Shown here piece by piece: positions 52,543 to 59,928 of a stretch of DNA of 64,000 nucleotides. Under the pieces are notes generated by a model that searched no databases, was not told the DNA's origin, and saw nothing but the letters and a program-made list of their open reading frames with translations. This DNA is from JACVRW01 sp963728155 (GTDB lineage: Bacteria; Actinomycetota; Thermoleophilia; Solirubrobacterales; Thermoleophilaceae). Position 1 is the stretch's first letter; each line of letters begins with the position of its first letter. Where the stretch lies: positions 434,001-498,000 of the forward strand of contig CAVSJF010000004.1 of the NCBI GenBank assembly GCA_963728155.1, read 5' to 3'. Position numbers and translations under genes: made by a program.

Positions 52543-53442
52543 CTAGGCGCGAAACGGCGGCTTGGCCACGTCGCGGTGCACCACGTCCACCAGCAGATCG
52601 CCGCGGGGTCCGTAGACGCGGGCCAGATGCTCGGCGATCACCACCGAGCGGTGACGCCCGCCGGTGCAGCCGATGCCGACCGTGAGGTGCGACTTGCCCT
52701 CGTTCTCGTAGGCGGGCAGCAGATAGTCGAGCAGCGGCGTCAGGCGGGCGTAGAACTCCTCGATCCCGTCGGACTCCGTCACGTAGCGGATCACGGCGTC
52801 GTCGAGCCCGGTGAGCTCGCGCAGCTCGGACTCGTAATGGGGATTGGGCAGGAAGCGCACGTCGAAGGTCAGGTCCGCGTCGCGAGGCGAGCCGTGCTTG
52901 AAGCCGAAGGTCATGAAGGTCACCGCCAGGCGCCCCGACTTGCCGTGGGGCAGCATCTTGTCCGCCACCACCTTGCGCAGCCGAGAGGCCGAGAGGTCGG
53001 ACGTGTCGATCGAGATGTCCGCGCGCTCCTGGAGCGCGGCGAGGCGACTGCGTTCGAGGCCGATGGCCGAGTCGACCGAGCCCCCGTTGGCCAGAGGATG
53101 GCGGCGGCGGGTCTCCTTGAAACGATTGATGAGCGCCTCGTCGCTCGCGGCGAGAAACAGCAGGCGGTAGGGGACGCCGCGCTGGTCGAGGTCCTCGAGC
53201 ACGCGCACGAGCCCGTCGAAGTACTCGCCCCCGCGGGTGTCGCAGGCCACGGCGGCGCGCTCGACCTTGCTGCCCTCGTGCCCGAAGAGGTCGGCCAGGG
53301 AGCCGATCATCTCCGGCGGCAGGTTGTCCACGCAGAAGTAGCCCGCGTCCTCGAAGGTGGCCATCGCCTGCGACTTGCCGGCCCCGCTGAAGCCGGTGAT
53401 GACCACGAAGTCCCTGATCTTTCCCTTGTAGCCGTTCCTCAT
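52543..53442 (-). CDS. rapZ: RNase adapter / nucleotide-binding protein RapZ
   Basis: The protein has 299 residues. DFVVITGFSGAGKSQAMATF (Walker A), YFCVDNLPPEMIGSLADLF, VACDTRGGEYFDGLVRVLED, RLLFLAASDEALINRFKETR, VTFMTFGFKHGSPRDADLTF, DVRFLPNPHYESELRELTG and LTVGIGCTGGRHRSVVIAEH are the family signature. In E. coli RapZ controls GlmZ sRNA decay; in Gram-positives the role is less clear. ATG overlaps the uvrC stop (ATGA). The yvcK and whiA genes that usually follow in Actinobacteria and Firmicutes are not here. Confidence 0.95.
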   Translation of the reverse strand: MRNGYKGKIRDFVVITGFSGAGKSQAMATFEDAGYFCVDNLPPEMIGSLADLFGHEGSKVERAAVACDTRGGEYFDGLVRVLEDLDQRGVPYRLLFLAASDEALINRFKETRRRHPLANGGSVDSAIGLERSRLAALQERADISIDTSDLSASRLRKVVADKMLPHGKSGRLAVTFMTFGFKHGSPRDADLTFDVRFLPNPHYESELRELTGLDDAVIRYVTESDGIEEFYARLTPLLDYLLPAYENEGKSHLTVGIGCTGGRHRSVVIAEHLARVYGPRGDLLVDVVHRDVAKPPFRA

Positions 53443-55301
53443 CGCACTTTGTTTACGTAGGCGTGAATATCGCGCGCCACCTTGCCGGGCAGGCCGGGCA
53501 CGGCCTCGAGCTCCTCGCTGCTCGCCTCGAGGAAGCGCTCCGGCGAGCCGAAGTGCTGGAGGATGCTGCGCTTGCGCGTGGGTCCCACGCCGGGCAGCTC
53601 GTCGAGGATCGAGCGGGTCATGGCCTTGTCGCGGCGGCCGCGGTGGAACTCGATGGCGAAGCGGTGGGCCTCGTCGCGCACCCTCTGCAGCAGCTGCAGC
53701 TCGGGAGTGTCGTGAGCCAGCTGCAGCGGCCGGGCCGAACCGGGCTCGAAGACCTCCTCGATGCGCTTGGCCAGGCTGACCACGGTCACGCCCAGGTCCC
53801 GGAACGGACCCAGCTCCTTCAGGCCGGCTGAGAGCTGGCCCCGGCCTCCGTCGATCACGATCAGCGCGGGCAGCGAGGCGAAGCTCTCGTCGTAGTCCTT
53901 GTCGTGGGGCGAGCGCTCGCGGTGAGCGACGTACTGGGCCATTCGCCTGGAGAGCACCTCGGCCATAGCGGCGAAGTCATCTTGCACGGAGCCTCGGATG
54001 CCGAAGCGCCGGTAGTCCGATTTCTTGGGTGCGCCGCCCTCGAACACCACCATCGAGGCCACCGTGTGCGAGCCCATCAGGTTGGAGATGTCGAAGCACT
54101 CCACGCGCATGGGGATCACGTCCATGCCCAGAGCACGCTGCAGCCCGTCGAGCGCCTCGATGCGCTGCGAGCGCCGGCGCTCGGAGCGCAGCCGGTCCTG
54201 GTCGAGGGCCAGCCGGGCGTTGCGCTCGGCCAGGTCGAGGATGCGCCGCTTGTCCCCGCGCTCGGCGTGCCTCACCTCCACCGGCGCCCCCCGGCGCTCC
54301 GCGAGGGCGAGGGCCAGCGTCTCGGTGCCGGCCACCGCGCGCGGAACGATCACCTGCGGCGGCACCGCGATGGCGCTCGCGTAGTACTGCAACACGAACT
54401 CCTCGGCCACCTCGCCCTCGTCTCGGTGGGCCGCGTTCTCGAGATAGAAGCTTTGGCGGTCCTGGAGGACTCCGTCGCGGACCTGGAAGACCTGCGCGTT
54501 GGCGTCGCCCTCCTCGGCCGCCACGCCGATCGCGTCCAGCGTGCCAACCGCCTCGTTGGCGATGCGCTGGCGCTCCAGGAGGCTGCGGACCGCCTTGAGG
54601 CGGTTGCGCAGCATGGCCGCCTGCTCGAACTCCTGCTCGGCCGCCGCCCGCTGCATGCCCTGGTCGAGCGCGCGCTCGATCTGGCGGTAGCGCCCCGACA
54701 GGAAGTCGATGATCGTGTCGACGTTCTCCCGGTAGGCCTCCTTGGAGATGTAGCCGACGCAGGGCGCCTGGCAGCGCTTGATGAAGTAGTCCAGGCAGGG
54801 CGACCCGCTCGCCCGGCCCGGCTCGGTGCCGTCGCAGGTGCGGTACTGGAAGACCTTTCCGAGGAGGTCGAGCGTCTCCCGCACGCGCTTGGCGTTGGAG
54901 AACGGGCCGAAGTAGACGCGGTTGCGGCGATGGCGCTCGCGCGTGAAGTAGATGCGCGGGTACTCCTCGTCCAGCGAGATCCCGATGTAGGGGTACGACT
55001 TGTCGTCGCGCAGGCGGACGTTGTAGACGGGCCGGTGGCGCTTGATGAACTCCTGCTCGGCCAGCAGGGCCTCGGCCTCGGTCTCGGTGGCGATGAACTC
55101 GATGTCCTGGACGTGGCTGATCATCTCCGCGCGCGGGCGCGAGAAGTGTCCTCCCACGCGCGAGCGAATGGAGCGGGCCTTGCCCACGTAGAGCACCTTG
55201 CGCCGCTCGTCGCGGAACAGGTACACGCCCGGGGCGTCGGGCAGGTCCCGGCGCTGCTCCCTGAGGCGCTCCTCGGTGCTCTGTGTTTCGGTGGCGGCCA
55301 C
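53439..55301 (-). CDS. uvrC: Excinuclease ABC subunit C (UvrC)
   Basis: The protein has 620 residues. The GIY-YIG domain has DAPGVYLFRDERRKVLYVGK; the Cys-rich middle has CDGTEPGRASGSPCLDYFIK and RCQAPCVGYISKEAYRENVD; the UVR motif is AEQEFEQAAMLRNRLKAVRS; the RNase H-like nuclease has VECFDISNLMGSHTVASMVV and LIVIDGGRGQLSAGLKEL; the C-terminal HhH is LPGVGPTRKRSILQHFGSPE. It makes both incisions in nucleotide excision repair. GTG start; intact in one frame. Confidence 0.96.
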   Translation of the reverse strand: MAATETQSTEERLREQRRDLPDAPGVYLFRDERRKVLYVGKARSIRSRVGGHFSRPRAEMISHVQDIEFIATETEAEALLAEQEFIKRHRPVYNVRLRDDKSYPYIGISLDEEYPRIYFTRERHRRNRVYFGPFSNAKRVRETLDLLGKVFQYRTCDGTEPGRASGSPCLDYFIKRCQAPCVGYISKEAYRENVDTIIDFLSGRYRQIERALDQGMQRAAAEQEFEQAAMLRNRLKAVRSLLERQRIANEAVGTLDAIGVAAEEGDANAQVFQVRDGVLQDRQSFYLENAAHRDEGEVAEEFVLQYYASAIAVPPQVIVPRAVAGTETLALALAERRGAPVEVRHAERGDKRRILDLAERNARLALDQDRLRSERRRSQRIEALDGLQRALGMDVIPMRVECFDISNLMGSHTVASMVVFEGGAPKKSDYRRFGIRGSVQDDFAAMAEVLSRRMAQYVAHRERSPHDKDYDESFASLPALIVIDGGRGQLSAGLKELGPFRDLGVTVVSLAKRIEEVFEPGSARPLQLAHDTPELQLLQRVRDEAHRFAIEFHRGRRDKAMTRSILDELPGVGPTRKRSILQHFGSPERFLEASSEELEAVPGLPGKVARDIHAYVNKVR

Positions 55302-55337
55302 CCTCTACTTCGAGGATAGGCCTACCGGCGGGCGGCC

Positions 55338-55799
55338 TTAGGCCAACAGGCGCCCAACCGATTCGGCCACGCAGACGGGCTTCTCGTTGCCCTCCACCTC
55401 GACGGTCCACTTCTGGGCGATCTGGTACCAGCCGTCCTCGAGCTCATCGACGGAGAGGGTCTCGATGCTGGCCCGGATGCGGCTCCCGGCGGGCACCGGA
55501 GCGGGGAAGCGCACCTTGTTCCACCCGTAGTTGACTCCCATCTTGAAGCCGCTCGACTCCATCAGCCCGGAGCGAAAGCCGTCGATCATCGAGAGGGTCA
55601 GGTTCCCGTGGGCGATGGTCGTGCCGAAGGGGCTCTCGGTCTTCGCCCGCTCGGTGTCCACATGGATCCACTGGTCGTCGCCCGATACCTCGGCGAACTG
55701 GTCGATCAGGTCCTGGGTGACCTCACGCCAGTCGCTGGGGCCGATGGTCTGGCCGACGATGCCCTTCAGCTCTTCGATTCCGTTCACGGTGGTGGTCAT
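55338..55799 (-). CDS. MaoC-like (R)-specific enoyl-CoA hydratase / dehydratase
   Basis: The protein has 153 residues, a single hotdog. IDQFAEVSGDDQWIHVDTER (catalytic Asp and His), TESPFGTTIAHGNLTLSMID and NYGWNKVRFPAPVPAGSRIR match MaoC-type hydratases acting on acyl-CoA or acyl-carrier substrates. The ATG at 55799 is chosen because a TAGATT box lies 7 nt upstream and the hotdog starts a few residues in. Confidence 0.88.
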   Translation of the reverse strand: MTTTVNGIEELKGIVGQTIGPSDWREVTQDLIDQFAEVSGDDQWIHVDTERAKTESPFGTTIAHGNLTLSMIDGFRSGLMESSGFKMGVNYGWNKVRFPAPVPAGSRIRASIETLSVDELEDGWYQIAQKWTVEVEGNEKPVCVAESVGRLLA

Positions 55800-55806
55800 G
55801 CCGGCA

Positions 55807-55812
55807 AATCTA
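55807..55812 (-). promoter_or_regulatory. -10 box TAGATT for the MaoC gene
   Basis: On the minus strand TAGATT is exactly 7 nt before the ATG at 55799, with no ribosome binding site, so the mRNA is probably leaderless. Confidence 0.45.
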
Positions 55813-55853
55813 ATGACCACCTTGCGCACCCGGCAGAGCCGGGCGCTTGGGCC

Positions 55854-56531
55854 TCAGCCGCGGTGGTACCAGGGCTTGCTGCGCAGCGCGGACCTGAGCG
55901 CCCGCTGCCCGTCTTTCATCACTGGCCGACCGTGCGTCACGAGCACGCGGTCGAAGTCGAGGTCGAGCAGCGGCTTGAGCGTGGGGTTGAAGCGCTCGCG
56001 GTAGAAGCGCTCGACCTTCTCGTCGATCTTGCGGTCCGACCACACCCGCAGCCTGCCGTCCACCTCCGCCACCGCGTCGCCGAACACCAGCGCGCGGTGG
56101 CTGGGCAGGAGCAAGGGGGTCTCCTGGCGGCGCGGCTTTCCGATGGTGTATGCCGTGACGTGGCCGGGCAGCTCGTCGCCGGCGGCGAGCTCGCGAAAGC
56201 CGACGCGATCGCCGAGGCGCTTCGCCGCCGCCGGGTGGCCCCGGATGCTCGTCTCAGCCCGCGCGCGGTAGCGGCGCCAGATCTCCTCGGCGCTGCGCAC
56301 GTGGTACGGAATCGTGACGAGGATCGTCAAGCGGTCGCCCAGGATCTCGTCGATCAGGGCAAGCACCGGCTCCGGGTCCTCGGGCAGCAGAGGGTCGATC
56401 AGCAGCGTGTCGCCGCCCGCCTGGGCGGCAAAGCAGGCCACCTCCGCGCCGAACTCACCGGGGTGCCACTCCGGGTGGCGCTCAGTCCAGCGCCACAGTC
56501 CCTTGGTCAGCTTTTCGGGCTCTCTGCTCAT
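55854..56531 (-). CDS. Metallo-beta-lactamase-like protein with degenerate metal site
   Basis: The protein has 225 residues. The fold start is EFGAEVACFAAQAGGDTLLI with DPLLPEDPEPVLALIDEILG, and ALVFGDAVAEVDGRLRVWSD and RVLVTHGRPVMKDGQRALRS resemble the later metal-ligand strands. At the place of HxHxDH it has VTIPYHVRSAEEIWRRY, with only one His. Activity may be lost or use fewer metals. It is divergent from the enoyl-CoA hydratase gene with overlapping -10 boxes. Confidence 0.65.
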   Translation of the reverse strand: MSREPEKLTKGLWRWTERHPEWHPGEFGAEVACFAAQAGGDTLLIDPLLPEDPEPVLALIDEILGDRLTILVTIPYHVRSAEEIWRRYRARAETSIRGHPAAAKRLGDRVGFRELAAGDELPGHVTAYTIGKPRRQETPLLLPSHRALVFGDAVAEVDGRLRVWSDRKIDEKVERFYRERFNPTLKPLLDLDFDRVLVTHGRPVMKDGQRALRSALRSKPWYHRG

Positions 56532-56538
56532 CGCGCGC

Positions 56539-56548
56539 AGGATACGAT
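56539..56548. promoter_or_regulatory. Overlapping divergent -10 boxes (TATCCT / TACGAT)
   Basis: Minus strand TATCCT (56544-56539) is 7 nt before the ATG at 56531. Plus strand TACGAT (56543-56548) is 6 nt before the GTG at 56555. The two share the central TA, so the divergent genes are driven from one 10-bp element. Confidence 0.5.
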
Positions 56549-56554
56549 CCGCGC

Positions 56555-57484
56555 GTGGGCGAGGTTCGCGTGGAGCAGCGAGATCACGTGCTGGTGGCCA
56601 CCCTCGTCAACCCGCCCCATGGCCTGATGGATCCCGGGGTCGTGAAGGGCCTGGAGACCGTGGTGGCGCGCGCGGAGTCGGACGAGAACGTGGGTGCCGT
56701 CGTGCTCACCGGCGCTCATGCCGAGCGGTTCATAGCCCACTACGACGTGGGTGAGCTGCTGGCCGGGGCGCGTGCGGGTCCCTCGCTCAGGCCGGGCCAG
56801 GCCCTCGCCGCCGTGCGGGCCGTGGGCCTGCTGCGCAAGGTGCCGGCCCTCGAGCGGGCGCTGGCCCGCTCACCGGCAGCCGGTGTCCTGGAGCTCGAGC
56901 GCTTTCACGAGACCCTCCTGCGGATGAACCGCTGTGGCGCCGTGTTTGTCGCCGCGCTCAACGGCTCCGCGATGGGCGGCGGCTGCGAGCTGGCCCTGGC
57001 CTGCGACGTGCGCATCATGGCCGAGGGCGATCACAGGATCGGCCAGCCCGAGATCCTGTTGGGCTTCCCGCCCGGCGGCGGCGGCACGCAGCGGCTCGCG
57101 CGCCTGCTTGGCAGCGCACGCGCCCTGCGGCTCGTGCTCGACGGCGGCCCGCTCTCGCCGGATCAGGCAGCAGAGCTTGGCCTCGTGGACGAGGTCGTGT
57201 CGCCCGAGCATCTGATGGAGCACGCCGTCGCGGTGGCCGACCGGCTGGGGCGCAGATCGCGGAGCGCGATCGCCGCGTGCAAGCGGGCCGTCTACCTGGG
57301 TGGCTCGATGCCACTCGAGGCCGGCCTGCGCCTCGAGCGGGCCGAGTTCGTGGCTGCGCTCGGGACGCCAGAGGCAAAACGGGCGATGAGCGCCTACGTG
57401 GACGGGCTGGAGCGCACGGACACGCTCCCGGGCTACGACGCCGCGGCGATCGAGCGGGCCCTCGACAGCGGGCGTTTCGGGTAG
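56555..57484 (+). CDS. Enoyl-CoA hydratase/isomerase family protein
   Basis: The protein has 309 residues, longer than the usual ~260 because of an insert (residues ~70-115) after the first oxyanion strand. VGAVVLTGAHAERFIAHYDV replaces the usual Gly-Asp segment; VAALNGSAMGGGCELALACD (second oxyanion region) and QPEILLGFPPGGGGTQRLAR (catalytic Glu position) are typical. Hydratase versus isomerase cannot be decided. GTG start by position of the -10 box 6 nt upstream. Confidence 0.85.
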   Translation: MGEVRVEQRDHVLVATLVNPPHGLMDPGVVKGLETVVARAESDENVGAVVLTGAHAERFIAHYDVGELLAGARAGPSLRPGQALAAVRAVGLLRKVPALERALARSPAAGVLELERFHETLLRMNRCGAVFVAALNGSAMGGGCELALACDVRIMAEGDHRIGQPEILLGFPPGGGGTQRLARLLGSARALRLVLDGGPLSPDQAAELGLVDEVVSPEHLMEHAVAVADRLGRRSRSAIAACKRAVYLGGSMPLEAGLRLERAEFVAALGTPEAKRAMSAYVDGLERTDTLPGYDAAAIERALDSGRFG

Positions 57485-57493
57485 GCACCTCGG

Positions 57494-57499
57494 TAGGGT
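57494..57499 (+). promoter_or_regulatory. -10 box TAGGGT, 7 nt upstream of a GTG
   Basis: TAGGGT is 7 nt before the GTG at 57507 and overlaps the alternative GTG at 57498, favouring the later start. Confidence 0.4.
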
Positions 57500-57506
57500 G
57501 GCGGCG

Positions 57507-58409
57507 GTGATCCGGGAAGCCGACGCAGGGGCGCCCTCCCGTCAGGTGTCGCGCGGGATGCACGCGCTCCTATACCTGCTCACGGCCCTGACCTTCCTGG
57601 TCGGAACGCAGCTGCTCATTCTCTCCGAGTACACGGATCAGTTCTTCTCCTGGACGATCGGGGTGCCGATGACGGCGGCCTTCGTCGGCGCGGGCTTCTG
57701 GGGCGCCGCCGTCGTGGTGTTCTGGTGCGCGCGCCAGCGCGACTGGGCGCGCGGCCGGGTGGTGATCCCCACCGTGGCCATCGTGGTGACCATGCTGCTC
57801 ATTGCCACTCTCCAGAACCTCGACCAGTTCCATGGCCTGCTCGGGCTTGCGTGGATCGAGGTCTACGTTCTCTTCGGACCGGCGCTGGGGGCCATCACCA
57901 TCATGCAGCTCGCGAAGCCGGGCGTCGACCGGCATAGCGGTGTGCCGCTGCCGGGCGGGCTGAGGGTCGCTTTCGCCGTTCAGGCGGCGATCGCGATCGT
58001 GTTCGGCGCCGTCCTGTTCCTGTCGTCGCCGTCGCTGGCCGACTCAGTGTGGCCCTGGCCGCTCACCGACCTCACGAGCAAGGCGATCGGCACGTGGCTG
58101 GTGGGCACGGGCGCCACCTGCGGAGTGGTGGCGCTGATCAACGACCGCGATGCCATGCCGGGCTGGGCTCTCGCGCAGATCACTTTTGGCGGCGCGGTTC
58201 TGCTGAGCCTCCTGCGTTTCAGCGGGGACGTTTCGTTCGGCGAGCTCAGCGCCTGGCTGTTGGTGCTCTATTTCGCCGGCATGCTCGTGTCGGGTGGTCT
58301 GGCGGCTTGGAGCGCATGGCGCGAAGGGCTATTCGCGCCGATCGAGGCAGCGGGCGGTATTCCCGTCGAGCTGCGGGGATCGTCGATCGCGAGGGAGACG
58401 CTGCGGTGA
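57507..58409 (+). CDS. Hypothetical multi-pass membrane protein
   Basis: About 300 residues with eight hydrophobic segments, including ALLYLLTALTFLVGTQLLIL, VPMTAAFVGAGFWGAAVVVF, VIPTVAIVVTMLLIATLQNL and WLLVLYFAGMLVSGGLAAW. Polar loops carry DQFHGLLGLAWIEVY. No family is recognised. It overlaps the small cupin gene by the GTGA at 58406-58409, so the two are co-translated, but the functional link is unknown. Confidence 0.65.
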   Translation: MIREADAGAPSRQVSRGMHALLYLLTALTFLVGTQLLILSEYTDQFFSWTIGVPMTAAFVGAGFWGAAVVVFWCARQRDWARGRVVIPTVAIVVTMLLIATLQNLDQFHGLLGLAWIEVYVLFGPALGAITIMQLAKPGVDRHSGVPLPGGLRVAFAVQAAIAIVFGAVLFLSSPSLADSVWPWPLTDLTSKAIGTWLVGTGATCGVVALINDRDAMPGWALAQITFGGAVLLSLLRFSGDVSFGELSAWLLVLYFAGMLVSGGLAAWSAWREGLFAPIEAAGGIPVELRGSSIARETLR

Positions 58410-58693
58410 CCTTGGCCAACCACGTCGTGAGCGCCGACGACGACCACGTCCGCGTGACCACCTGGACCTTCGCCGCGGCCGGGGCCGCCACGGGGCACCA
58501 TCGCCACGAGTACGACTACGTCGTGGTGCCGGTCACCGGCGGGCCCTTCAGGGTGATCGATGCCGACGGGTCGGAGCGCGTGATGGATCAGGAGGCCGGC
58601 GCGCCCTATCTGGGAAAGGCGGGCACCGAGCACGACGTCGTGAGCGCCGGCGACCGGGAGGCGGTGTTCGTGGAGATCGAGCTGAAGGCCTGA
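58406..58693 (+). CDS. Small cupin-like protein
   Basis: The protein has 95 residues, a single cupin barrel: TWTFAAAGAATGHHRHEYDY provides the His-rich first motif and GKAGTEHDVVSAGDREAVFV the second. The metal site (HHRHE and the later His) is complete. Substrate unknown. It is translationally coupled to the membrane protein upstream and converges with the YCII gene. Confidence 0.72.
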   Translation: MTLANHVVSADDDHVRVTTWTFAAAGAATGHHRHEYDYVVVPVTGGPFRVIDADGSERVMDQEAGAPYLGKAGTEHDVVSAGDREAVFVEIELKA

Positions 58694-58996
58694 CTACGCG
58701 CGACGCAGCCAGACCGACCACGGGCGGATGCTCTCGATGGTGAGCAGCTCTTCCGGCCACGGGTCTTCGGCCAGGCGGGACCGAATCGCCGCCTCCCCCT
58801 GCGCGTCCACCACCAGCAGGACGTTCTCACCGTCGCCCTCGCCGACCGGCCCGCCCAGAACGACGAAGCCCTCCTCGGCGAGACCATCCATGAATGCGGC
58901 GTGCTCGGCCCATCCGGCCTGCTCGCGCCGCCCGCGGGAGTGGTCCCAGGCGGGTCCCTTGCCCTGCTCGACCAGGTAGAGATCGTTCGCACTCAT
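58694..58996 (-). CDS. YCII-related domain protein
   Basis: The protein has 100 residues. LYLVEQGKGPAWDHSRGRRE and WAEHAAFMDGLAEEGFVVLG with GGPVGEGDGENVLLVVDA show the YciI-like ferredoxin-like fold, including the His near the expected active-site position (AEHAAFMD). The function of this family is poorly known. Start ATG overlaps the stop of the poly-gamma-glutamate hydrolase gene. Confidence 0.8.
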   Translation of the reverse strand: MSANDLYLVEQGKGPAWDHSRGRREQAGWAEHAAFMDGLAEEGFVVLGGPVGEGDGENVLLVVDAQGEAAIRSRLAEDPWPEELLTIESIRPWSVWLRRA

Positions 58997-59922
58997 GGAT
59001 CGTCCTGGTCGAGGAGCTCACCGTAGAAGTCCGCCACGGCACAAGCGACAGCTTCGCGTTGCGCTTCGTCGTCCCGGACCGCGGCCGGTTGTTCGATCTG
59101 TATGCCGTTCCCCCGGACCGTCACCCGGTTGACGATGTTCTTGCGCTGTGCACCGGCCAGGGGTCCGAACAACCCCACCTCGACCGCAGGAGGCGGGTCC
59201 ACCACCGTCTCTAGCGCGATACGAATCCTCGAGCTGAGCTCCGTCTTGAGCGCGGTGTGTTCCTCGTTTCGCGGAAGCCCGCCGCCGACGACTATGGCTT
59301 CGGAGTCGTTGTGGCCGTGGAACGCGACGGCATGAGCGTACGGACCTCGTGCCGTTGTCGATGCGAGCAAGGATCCAAGCTTGGGAAAGGAATGCTCGGA
59401 GATCTCCGACGATGTGATGTGCCAGCACCTGTGCGCGCCGGCCGGGTTGAAGCCGCGTGCGATCCAGGCGCGGACCGGCTTGGACTGCAGCTCCAGAGCC
59501 GTATAGACCGAGTCGGCCTGGAGGTCCGTGCCGCGCTCGATCAGGCCGCCGTGGGGCGCGAGGATCGCCAAACCCGATGTGGGTTCGCCCAACAGGTCTT
59601 CGATGAGTCGTATCGGGGCATCGCCTGCGGTGAAATCCGTCTCGACCGTGGCGTTGCACTGGGCGTGCGGCGGATCCGAGGGGCCGGCCAAACGTGCCAG
59701 TCCCTCTGTCCCCACGTGGGCCGCAGGGGCCGGAGCGCTGATGAACTCGGTAACCGTGTAGAGCGCGACACGGGCGGGTGCGCTTCGGATGAGCACTTGG
59801 CGGCCGAGGGCGCTGTCAATCGCTGGGAGTGACTCCGGGTCGACCGCACAATGCTCGACGGCATGCGCCGCGTCGTTCAGAGACGCGCTGTCGGAGTCCT
59901 CGGAGAGACAGACTCGGGCCAT
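58993..59922 (-). CDS. Poly-gamma-glutamate hydrolase family protein
   Basis: The protein has 309 residues. LAILAPHGGLIERGTDLQAD matches the HGGxIExGT motif of the phage PghP/PGA hydrolase family, in which His and Glu bind zinc; HRCWHITSSEISEHSFPKLG and YAHAVAFHGHNDSEAIVVGG supply further motifs and the last His. Such enzymes cleave poly-gamma-glutamate. The N-terminal ~60 residues are extra and no signal peptide is apparent, so export is unclear. It follows the peptidoglycan hydrolase by 6 bp and overlaps the YCII gene. Phage-type relatives suggest past transfer, which is inference. Confidence 0.78.
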   Translation of the reverse strand: MARVCLSEDSDSASLNDAAHAVEHCAVDPESLPAIDSALGRQVLIRSAPARVALYTVTEFISAPAPAAHVGTEGLARLAGPSDPPHAQCNATVETDFTAGDAPIRLIEDLLGEPTSGLAILAPHGGLIERGTDLQADSVYTALELQSKPVRAWIARGFNPAGAHRCWHITSSEISEHSFPKLGSLLASTTARGPYAHAVAFHGHNDSEAIVVGGGLPRNEEHTALKTELSSRIRIALETVVDPPPAVEVGLFGPLAGAQRKNIVNRVTVRGNGIQIEQPAAVRDDEAQREAVACAVADFYGELLDQDDP

Positions 59923-59928
59923 GCGGGT

